In this document: piece by piece, positions 55,259-64,000 of the stretch
Numbering within the stretch: position 1 is the stretch's first letter
Layout: every line of letters starts with the position of its first letter
Source of the DNA: Aldrovandia affinis
Taxonomy: Eukaryota; Chordata; Actinopteri; Notacanthiformes; Halosauridae
Reading direction: 5' to 3'
Assembly (NCBI GenBank): GCA_029706075.1
Contig: JAINUG010000052.1
Span: forward strand, 2,507,498 to 2,571,497
Length of the DNA stretch: 64,000 nucleotides
Made by a program: the position numbers and the translations under genes
The notes under the pieces: model-generated
The model's database searches: none
What the model was told of the DNA's origin: nothing
The model's input: only the letters and a program-made list of their open reading frames with translations

Positions 55259-55544
55259 CTGAGACAAACAAACCCCCTCCCAACATTAGCGCTCTCAACT
55301 CCTGCAGTATCCTGTAATTAACATGCACACTACATGGATGGATTCATTACAGAAGCATCTGACACACACACAGTGAAACACGACTACATTTTTGTTTAGC
55401 TTTTTGGGGGTTTTGTTCACATCTTTCGACGTGCTATTAATACCCTATGTAATAAATGTTTCTCACAGTTCTCTCATATTAGCGAATGGTACTTCACAAA
55501 GGTTTAAAATTGGCCGAGGGACATGCTCAGTATCTCCTTTTTTA

Positions 55545-55920
55545 TAGCTCCCCAGTGGCTTGGGGGGCATGACAGTCATTGCCCATTTTCCGCCGCAGAC
55601 TGAAGACTCATCTCTTACAGTATCTCAGCTTCCCCACAACCCCCACTGCCTAGAACTTGCTTACCTTTCAAATGTATGTAACCTATCTGTTCAACTGCTT
55701 CTTTGTTATATTATGGTATTGGATGCATCCAAGTACTTACAAATTGAGGCACGGCTGTAGAATTGACATAGATACCTTGCAGTAGCACTTTAGTGATGTT
55801 GCTTGTACTCACTGGTCTGGGAGTGTTGTTAGCTATAAAACTCATGTGGATGCACTTATGCCTTACTTGTTGTAAGCCGCTCTGGATAAGGGCGTCTGCT
55901 AAATGACTAATGCAATGTAA
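55545..55920 (+). mobile_element. L2-type LINE 3' end
   Basis: The + strand encodes a scrap of the LINE C-terminus around PQTEDSSLTVSQLPHNPHC. It ends GTAAGCCGCTCTGGATAAGG, then GCGTCTGCTAAATGACTAAT and a (TGYAA)-like tail, the L2 3' terminus. Confidence 0.75.
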
Positions 55921-56399
55921 AATATGTTCAAAGGCTCTCAGTTAGCGAATAACACAACCATTTTTAAGGGATGGTGCAGAAATCAAGAGAGCATTTGATT
56001 GTCTTAAAGGTTTCTCTTTAGCGTCAGAATTATCCTTGAATCTCAGGAAAATGTGAATTAAAATGTGTGTAAAAATAGTTCTCCGATCATGGGTTGCATG
56101 TTCTGATGAGTTTGAAAATGAGAAGCATGCAAATTAGGTTGTAAGCGGAGATAAGTGCAAATCTGTTGGCCCCCTATTTGCCAAGAGCTGTTCCTCATTT
56201 GCATGCGTCTACGCTTACAAGTGATGTTGACAATGTGTTTTCAGACTGCTATGTCATGAAATCAACCAGTAATGTGATGTGACCAAACGTTAATGTTATA
56301 CATTCGTATGATATCCATTAAAAGTTACAACAGCTTTCCATGCATTTCAGCTTTTTTACCATACAGAGCTGCTATGATAAACTGTCCGTTCGTTGTGTT

Positions 56400-56520
56400 T
56401 ACAACCATCACGGATGGGCCCTTCCAGTCCTGGAGGGCTGGTGTGTATGCAGGTTTTTGTTTACACCAATTACCCTGGCTCAATTAGCGAATTATGTATA
56501 CACCAACGCCAGTTCACTCA
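56400..56520. repeat. Dispersed MITE fragment
   Basis: CCAGTCCTGGAGGGCTGGTG and TGTATGCAGGTTTTTGTTTA match, inverted, the words at 13870-13950 and 45930-46030. Confidence 0.55.
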
Positions 56521-57663
56521 TTGATTAGACCAGTGTAAAACATTTAACATATAGACACAATAACAGTCTTCAGCTGGCATTCATGAGCTTATCAAGAAAT
56601 GGAGCTAAAGCATAATTTTACACAAAAGATTGTACTCATTAAATAATTATGAGCAAAAGTCTGCATGAAATTCAGAAACACCCCTGATTAAGCTCATTAA
56701 AAGTTGTTCACATTTGAAAATAAGCAAACGTGGAAAAAACGTTATAGTTCTCCTATAGTGCACTTCTGAATTTAACAATAGCGTCTGCACATATGAAAAG
56801 GATCTACAGTTCTTCCCTGCAGGCCAAAGATAAGCACACAAAGAACAAAGATACACTTTCTATATGAAGATACAGAGGAAACAAAAACAGGAAACAAGCA
56901 TTTCAATATTTTGTTGGGTCACTGCCCTTTTCATAAACAGTAGTGATAACTGACATACGGATCCATGCAATCATGCAAATCTGGGCCAACTGTGGACGAC
57001 TTGCAGTAAGTGATAAAAAATTATCGGATGTGTGCATACTCTGCAACTTTTAAACGGTTAAGTGCTCAAAGTTGAAAAAGACTTCTGTTGTGCAGCACAA
57101 CGTTATTTATTTCATGACAAAATAATAACAGGATCTCCTTTGTTTATTGCAAATCTCATGCCATCTCCAGACCCACAGACTGGTCCCTTGCATGATGACT
57201 CCAGATGAGTCCTGGCAACAAGGAGTCCCTCACAGGATGATGTAAAGCTGCGCATGCCTAGCATCTCATGATGGTTGAAATAGCTGTGGAGCTCATTTAT
57301 TTAAGTTCTTGCAAATAGACTAAACCATTTAACTGGAGTGTAATTATTAAATGGTGGTAATGAATGCATTTATATCATGTTTCACACGTAAGGGAAGTTT
57401 AGTACATTTAGCAAGATCTAGGAAAGGCAAGTTTAGTAAGCTTCTGGTCATTCGATATTCTCCAACAAAACATTGTTCCTCGCCACTTATGACTGACTTA
57501 CATTTATTATCCAATTTAGCTTTTTGCTCATTGTTGTCAATATTGCCAGCCATTACAGCACTTGGATTACCAGTATTCGGGTGTGTAGTACTCTATGGAC
57601 ACGGGCCAAGGTAGATCCATTGTTTAAAAACCAATAAAATAAATACATATCCCAGAAACACTA

Positions 57664-58016
57664 TGTTACGTCCCTTTACTTTGTATTAGCACTACTTCGT
57701 GTTTCCTTTTGGATTTGCCTGCTGCTGTGTTTCCTTGGTTTCTCCCCGTTAGGAGGAGATGGCGTCACTACCCTGCTGGGACCTGCTTGAGGACGCACAT
57801 GGTTTCCAGGGGAACCCTCCAAGCAACGTGACGAGAAAAGAAATAGAGAGAACAATCATCAAATGTATTCATATTAATAAATATATGTCTAACTTTTCTA
57901 TACCACTGTTTCACTGGTACTCTTTACGGGTTGTGGTTATTGGTTAAGTGGCTTAGTGTTACGTCCGATATTGTACGCCTGGTTATTACAACGCAGGTTG
58001 ATTTCTATCCGTAACA
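57664..58016 (+). repeat. 5' LTR of the Gypsy fossil
   Basis: 353 bp with inverted end words TGTTACG and CGTAACA. There is an AATAAA near 57877. It is followed two bases later by the primer binding site, which fixes its right edge. Confidence 0.85.
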
Positions 58017-58050
58017 GTTGGGGGCTCGTCCGATTTGAACCATAAGTCGC

Positions 58051-59187
58051 TGTGGAGGACGTCGGTCTCGGCCACATGGGAGTGGCATGGTTGCCTGTCT
58101 TGTTCCATGTGGTAGAGGCCTTTGGAGCAGTGAGACTTTCCGGGGGCAGGTTTGGCACTCTCCCAGGGTGTGAGAGTGAACTGTCGCCCGGAAGGGAGCT
58201 CCAAAGGCCTTAATTGGTTTAATTATAATTTAATTGGTGTCAATCAGTCAATTGATATAGAAGTCAATTGGCTGATTGGGTGTCTGGGTGAGAATGTGAG
58301 TTGTGATTGTGATTGGGTGATTGCCTCACGAGTCCCACCTGAGCCAGGCAGAAACTAAGCCTATTTAAGAGCAGGTGGGGCGAGTGGGGAATCAGTCAGT
58401 CTTGTCTTGATGTGTGTGTGTGAGTGCGCGTGCACGTTTGATGTGGAATGTTTGATGTTGAATGTTGAATGTTGGATGTTTAATGTTTGTGGAGTTTTGT
58501 GTGCGTTTGTCGAAAGTGACTGAGTAGAGTGCTTCCTGTGTGAGTGAGGAAGAGGGAGAGGGGGTGCGCTTTAGGTGTCCGCCTCTCTCCCTCGGTGTGA
58601 TTATGGAGGAGCGGGAGGGTGCCCTGGAAGAGGGTCCGCCTCTCGCCCTCGGTTTTAGTAAAAAGAGCTCGCACTCGACAGTGGAGAGTGTCTGAGCAAC
58701 AGCCCAAGAACTCACTGGAAAAGTGGAGGTGTCTTGGGGCTGATTGCCAGAACTCTCACATCCTGGGAGTGGCGAGTGTCTCTGGATGAATGAGTAAGAG
58801 AACTCGAACTGGAAAAGTTTGAGTGTCTCAGTATGAATGGGTGGGAAGCACTTGAAAGGTCACTGGATATGTGTGTGCCTGAGGAGCTTCCAGGGGAACT
58901 CTGGAGGAAGAGGCGCGGTGTCCCGTAAGTTTGGTTATTTTAACTTGTTATTTTCGTTTGTTGTTTTTACCCGAAAGCTTCGTGGCGAGTAGGGTGAAGA
59001 TTTGGTGTCTGTGTTTGTGTTGGTCTTTGTTATATGTTAACCTGCTACTCCCACTGTCTCTCTCCCATGTCTGGGGGGAGAGACAGAAAAACAAATAAAT
59101 AAAATCCGGTCCGTAGACCGACAAACTCCACTCCGTGTCTCCTGGCTGTTCTGTTCCCATTCAGGGTTTGTCACGCGGCGTGTGACA
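58051..59187 (+). mobile_element. Solo LTR (fossil), TSD GTCGC
   Basis: 1137 bp, starting TGTGGAGGACG and ending GCGGCGTGTGACA. It is flanked by the 5-bp repeat GTCGC (58046-58050 and 59188-59192) and lies in the leader of the Gypsy fossil. A TATTTAAG promoter-like site lies near 58360 and AATAAATAAA near 59095. A second, inverted copy is at 19052-22378. The sequence is unrelated to the host element's own LTR, so it comes from a different family. Confidence 0.88.
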
Positions 59188-62100
59188 GTCGCATATTTCG
59201 TTTTGTTTTTCTTCATGCTATTAGGCTACTTTGGGAATTAACAGTGTTACTTTGCTTGGTACGTCCCGCGGGGATTACAGTGGTGCCAGCTTTGAATTTA
59301 GTAACAGTGTTATTTTGCTTTATGCAACATTGTGCCCCGTTTGTAGTAAATAGTTTATTGTATTCGTTTTGAATTACGCTACTTTTCTTAGTAGCGTTTG
59401 TATTGCCATTTACCCGTACCAGTTTATTTTCGGTATTTCGTTGCCGTTGGCAGCAGTGGTAAAACTTGTTCTCTTTTGAATCGAACGTTTTGATACGTTG
59501 CCATGGAGTTCGAACTTGGCAGGTTCCTTGATGACCCGACGATCAAACAGTTCGACAGCTGCAGGAAAGCTGACCTTCTATTGATTGCCGATCATTTTAA
59601 AATTGAGGTGCTCCGCTCGGACACCAAACTGGTCCTTAAAACCAAAGTTACGGCCGGCCTACTTGAGCAGAAAGTACTGTCTGAGGACGCTGTCCCTAGA
59701 GTATCTAGCATTAAGGTCGAGAGCCCTAACGCTACTCTTCAAGCTCGACAATTCGAGCTGGAGTTGAAACAATTAGCGTTGAAGGAGAAAGAGGTGGATG
59801 CCCAGGTGCGGCTGAAGGAGAAAGAGGTGGATGCCCAGGTGCGGCTGAAGGAGTTAGAGGTGGAAGCTATGCGGGCTGGTAGCAAAGCACAGCCAACTGA
59901 GCTTAGCGTTCAGCAGGAACGCTAGCTTGGTTCCTCCCTTTCGTGAGGCGGACGTGGATAGGTATTTCCCCATGTTTGAACGCACTGCCATCTTGTTGAA
60001 TTGGCCCAGGGAAACCTGGCCACTGATGTTACAGGGCGTGCTCATGGGTAAGGCTCAGGCTGCATTGTCTCGATTACGACCTGGTGAAAGCTGCAGTATT
60101 GAGGGCTTACGAGTTGGTACCGGAAACTTATCGTCAGAAGTTTAGGCAGTATCGTAAAACCGACCGTCAGACTTTTGTTGAGTTCGCCCGTGAGAAGGAG
60201 AACTTATTATTGAGTTGAGACGTTTGGGCAAATCCGTGATTTAATTATCATGGAGGAGTTTAGGAATTGTGTGCCTGAGCGTGTTGCCCTCTATCTGAGT
60301 GAACAGAGAGTAACTCAGATCACTCAGGGTGCGATACTGGCAGATTAGTTTACCATTACACGTCGGGGCGTGTTTGGGGAAAAATCTCCACCGCGTAATA
60401 ACTACGTCACTCCCCGGGGGAATTCCCCAGATGGCTATGCCGGTCCGTCGAAACCCAGTTCTCCCGCCTCTGGTAGAAAGCTGGAGGATTCGGAGGGTAA
60501 ATCGAAGGTTGTGTGCAATTATTGCAAGAAGCCAGGTCACGTCGTGGCTGATTGTTATGCCCTGAGGAGAAAAAAAGAATCTTCAAAAGGGGTTGCTCGT
60601 GAACACATCTTTGCCTGAGCTTGAACTTGGCGGTATATTACCCCTTAATAACGATAGTGCTCTTAAGGATTTTGCACCGTTCATTACGGATGGTTCTGTG
60701 TCATTGGCTGACGATTCTGGGGTTTCAAAGCCAGTTAGGATACTGAGAGACACCGGAGCGGCACAATCGTTTATTTTGGAGGATATTTTGCCCGTCTGAG
60801 AAGTCATCCATAGGCACAAGTGTCCTTGTGCAGGGTCTTGAAATGGGTTACCTTAACGTGCAGTTACATGGCATTCTGCTAAAATCGGATCTCGTGACTG
60901 GTCACGTTGTTGTAGGTGTGAGACCCAGTCTTCCTGTGGAGGGAGTGTCCTTCATTCTAGGGAACGATTTAGCAGGAGGCAGAGTTTTGGCTAGCCCTGA
61001 GGTAACTCCTGTCCCGCTTGTCAATGACCCTGACAAACTTGCGCAGAAATTTCCCGATGTTTTCCCCTCTTGTGCTGTCACCCGTGCCATGTCTAAGCGA
61101 TCTGAGAATGACAATGAGAAGTCTCGTGATGTTCCCGTGTTAGAAGACGCTTATGACTTAAGTGACTCATTCTTTGGGAAGCTGGAGCATGGAGTGCAGA
61201 CAACCCCTACTGGGGCAGACGGGGATGACAAAGCGCTTGCAGATGTAGACAGGAAGGCGGATTGTGTCGACGAGCTCGAGAAGCTGTCTCTGGCGCAGGA
61301 ACAGTTGATAGTGGAGCAGAAGAGAGACACAGATATTTCCTCTCTCTTTGAGAGTGCAATTCCCGAGGTGGAAGTTTAATCAGTGTGCACTGGGTATTTT
61401 GTCAGGGGCGGAGTACTGATGTGTAAATGGAGACCAGTTGACACTTCAGTTCACGACGACTGGCGCACTGTCCATCAAATTGTAGTTCCGTCTGCTTACC
61501 GCAAGGAGATACTTGGCCTTGCTCATGATAGCTGCCTTGCTGTACATTTAGGCGTGAACAAGACCTATGACCGTGTGCTGAAGCACTTCTTTTGGCCTGG
61601 GTTGAAAAAGGACGTTGTCAGATACTGCCAAACTTGCCCTGTGTGCCAGCTTATGGGGAAACCGAATCAGAAAATTTCCCCAGCCCCGTTGTACCCCATT
61701 CTGGCATTCGGAGAACCGTTTGAAAGCGTACTTATTGATTGTGTTGGTCCGTTACCACGGACTAGGACGGGTAACCAGTATCTGCTCACTGTAATGTGTG
61801 CGTCAACCCGTTTTCCCGAGGCGATTCCATTGTGGAAGATAACGGCGCCGGTTGTCGTGAAAGCACTCGTTAAGTTTTTTTCCTTGTTTGGGCTACCTAA
61901 GACTATTTAATCTGATCAGGGATCGAACTTTATGTCAAAGGTCTTTGCACAAGTTCTTGAGCAGCTTGCGATTAAACACTGTACTTCGAGTGCTTACCAT
62001 CCGGAGTCACAGGGTGCACTTGAGTGTTTTCACCAGACACTCAAGAAAATGTTTCGTGCGTACTGCCTGGAATTTGAAAAGGACTGGGACGAAGGCGTTC

Positions 62101-62198
62101 ATTTAATGCTTTTTGCAGTACGGGAGGTTGTTCAGGAATCCCTTGGCTTCAGCCCTGCTGAATTAGTTTTCGGACACACGGTACGCGGTCCTTTAAAG

Positions 62199-64000
62199 CA
62201 GTGTTTTTCAACCTTTTTTGAGCCACGGCACACTTTTTTCATTGAAAAAAATCACAAGGCACACCACCAATCAAACATTTTACAAAATGACACTTTGTAG
62301 CCTAATACAGTATATATAATGACAATATAGTCCCTCAATTTATTTATACTCACTCAGTGTGAAACCTGGGCCTGTATAGATGAGCACAAAGCTGATATCC
62401 TGGCAGGAATTGAAGAAAGACACACACGAAGCTCTTCCTCAACAGCTCTCAGTCTCTCTCTGTTTTTAGTTTTTATAGCAGTCAGGCTTGAAAAGCTCAC
62501 CTCACACAGATATGTCGTGGAAAATGGGAGCAATGTCAAAGTAGCTTTGTTTGCCAGAATGGGGAACTCCTTGGCAGCAGTCAACCAAAAACTGTCCAAA
62601 GGTAGATCAGCAAAGCTTAGCTTTAAACCACGGTTTTGTTTCAGTTCCGTTAGTTCCCCCTGCTCCTGCAAGGTCATGTCCTTTCCAACAACTGATGCTG
62701 AGCTATATGGGTCCCTAACCCAGTCACGGCATTCAGTGGAGGCTGAAGAGAAATAAAATGACATCTTCTCCTCAAGAGTTTTCAAATGTTTACCTATTAT
62801 CTCACACAATGCAGCAGTGTTGACATCTTGCCATGTCTTGGTGAGTGGGAACATGTCAAGGTTGGCACGTTCCACATGTTGTTGCCAGAGGTGCAGCTTT
62901 GAACGGAATCCATTTATTTTATCTGTGCTTGTAAGCAGGTTTTCATTTCAGCCTTGCATTCGTGTGTTCAGTTCATTTAGATGATTAAAAATATCTGCCA
63001 GGTATGCCAGCCTTGCACACCACATCACTTGCAAGCAGCTTTGCGTAATCGGACCCCTCATTTGTCAGAAACACTAAGTTTCTCTCGCAGCTCATACACA
63101 CGGGCCAGCACTTTGCCGCGCGACAACCATCGGACCTCCGTATGGAACAATAAGGCTTTATGCTCCGCTCCCATTTCTTCACACAAAGACGCTAATATGC
63201 GACTTTTCACAGGTCGTGTCTTTACAAAGTTTACCATGCGCACAACATCGTCCAACACAGGAACTAGGTCTGCTGGTAAAGTCTTGGCAACGAGGGCCTC
63301 ACGGTGTAAAAAACAGTGCGTAACAATCACATCTGGATTTCTTTCCTTCACTCTGCTTACAAAGCCTTTGGTGCGCTTGACCATGGCTGCGGCTCCATCA
63401 GTGCAGACACTCGTGCAGTTTTCCCACGTAAGTCCTCCTTGTTCAAGATATTCCGATGTGACCGGAAAAACGTCCTCTCCTGTTGTTTTTTCTGGCAATG
63501 CCTTGCAAAATAGGAAGTTTTCTCTGATGGCGTCTCCATCCACAAAACGCACATTGGCCAAGAGTTGAGCATGTCCACTAATATCCGTAGACTCGTCAAG
63601 TTGCAATGCAAATTTCTCACTGATCCGTATCTTTTCCAAAACAACACTTTCGATGTCTGCAGACATGTCATCAATACGTCTGGCAATTGTGTTATCTGAG
63701 AGAGGGACTTTGGCTATTTCTTTGACTGCTTCAGGGCCGAGCATATCATTTACAATGGCTTTGCAGGCAGGTAGTATTAATGACTCTGCCACAGTGTGGG
63801 ACTTTTTAGTTTTAGCTACAAGTTCAGCAACGTGGTAGCTAGCTTTGAGGGCTCTTTCATTCACCTTTGTGGCTTTTCTCATAAAAGTTGCCTGTTTCTC
63901 CGTGTGTTCACACAGGCTAATAAAATAGTCTGCTTTCTTGTTTTGAAGTGATGGGTGTTTCGTTTGGAGATGACGTTTAAGCTTGCTTGGGACCATAGCA
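62199..64000 (-). mobile_element. hAT (Charlie-type) transposon, runs off the window
   Basis: The left end, CAGTGTTTTTCAACCTTTTT followed by GAGCCACGGCACAC, is a Charlie-type hAT terminus. The preceding 8 bases, CTTTAAAG (62191-62198), are the candidate target duplication. The transposase lies on the - strand. The right end lies beyond 64000. It is inserted in the integrase region of the Gypsy fossil, so it is younger than that element. Confidence 0.88.
62354..63996 (-). pseudogene. hAT transposase (ZBED/SCAND3-like), lightly broken
   Basis: The visible protein starts in the last part of a BED finger ([18 protein letters not shown]). It passes the RNase-H-like core with [20 protein letters not shown] (first Asp), [20 protein letters not shown] (second Asp), [20 protein letters not shown] and [20 protein letters not shown]. 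It ends in the hATC dimerisation region ([20 protein letters not shown], then TKNRERL) near 62440, with a stop at 62354. Damage is modest: frameshifts near 63065 and 63015 and an in-frame TGA near 62950. That suggests a fairly young insertion. The first BED cysteines would be upstream of 63996, outside the window. Confidence 0.9.

Larger units (their letters stand above)
55259..57663. other. c1galt1 intron or upstream region
   Basis: No coding exon is recognised. The region holds an L2 3' end (55545-55920), a MITE fragment (56400-56520) and AT-rich unique sequence. The c1galt1 first exon was looked for here on the - strand and not found. Confidence 0.5.
57664..62198 (+). mobile_element. Ty3/Gypsy fossil, Gmr1-like order (gag-PR-IN)
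   Basis: Parts in order: 5' LTR 57664-58016; tRNA-Pro-type primer binding site TGGGGGCTCGTCCG at 58019-58032; leader (interrupted by a solo LTR, 58051-59187); gag-like region from 59503 (MEFELGRFLDDPTIKQFD) with a CCHC knuckle (CNYCKKPGHVVADC) near 60515-60560; protease region (RDTGAAQSFI) near 60750; integrase from 61383 to 62198 with its HHCC finger and catalytic core. Only about 370 bp separate protease from integrase, so the reverse transcriptase is not in its usual Gypsy place. A hAT transposon interrupts the end, and any RT and the 3' LTR would lie beyond the window. The copy is broken in several places. Its age cannot be estimated without the second LTR. Confidence 0.88.

Noticed and set aside
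55259-55328. N-terminal extension [18 protein letters not shown] of the c1galt1 exon
   Set aside because: It precedes a strong acceptor (TTTGTCTCAG) and lacks the membrane anchor expected of the family, so it is intron sequence.

Overview
This is nuclear DNA of a bony fish, almost certainly a teleost. It contains pieces of two host genes in a background crowded with fish transposable elements. The host genes are (1) a tachykinin-3 gene (tac3, tac3a type) on the + strand, about 36.7-48.4 kb, encoding both neurokinin F (YNDIDYDTFVGLM-GRR) and neurokinin B (DMDDVFVGLM-GRR), and (2) the catalytic and C-terminal exons of core 1 beta-1,3-galactosyltransferase (c1galt1) on the - strand, about 53.6-55.3 kb. 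The two genes point towards each other. An NKF-bearing tac3 is a fish hallmark. The species cannot be fixed from the sequence.

Layout. 0-3.7 kb: CR1-type LINE 3' ends and a small transposon fragment. 3.7-9.3 kb: one + strand LINE of the Rex1/L2 kind, split by a Tc1 transposon and two solo LTRs; the LINE codons run on across the insertions. 9.5-16.4 kb: another CR1 piece, a solo LTR, hAT remnants and a clean hAT MITE. 16.4-31.4 kb: three L2-type LINE copies, one inside a 1.1 kb-class solo LTR; a short Tc1 element in CA-repeat DNA; and a 2.1 kb hAT relic that carries a full-length tRNA-derived SINE and a near-perfect 50-nt hairpin. 32.4-34.8 kb: a pogo/Tigger-like transposon whose protein ends in a PHD-like zinc finger. 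36.7-48.4 kb: tac3, with introns holding Tc1 elements, LINE and SINE tails, a decayed tRNA-Leu copy and a GC-rich fragment (38.4-39.6 kb) of a protein family I cannot assign. 52.4 kb: a perfect (AC)74 microsatellite. 53.6-55.3 kb: c1galt1. 57.7-64 kb: a Ty3/Gypsy element with the unusual order gag-protease-integrase, with a foreign solo LTR in its leader and a Charlie-type hAT transposon in its integrase region.

The tac3 model is supported by splice signals, phases and processing sites. Signal peptide exon, NKF exon, a 27-nt microexon, NKB exon and a candidate C-terminal exon give a 127-residue precursor. The Lys-Arg site before NKB is created only by splicing across the microexon/NKB junction. 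c1galt1 has an intron with a GC donor (CAG|GCAAGT). Its first, membrane-anchor exon is not visible and probably lies beyond the window.

Most of the rest is nested mobile DNA. Boundaries were fixed where terminal repeats and target-site duplications could be read directly. Other boundaries are approximate and their confidence is scored accordingly.
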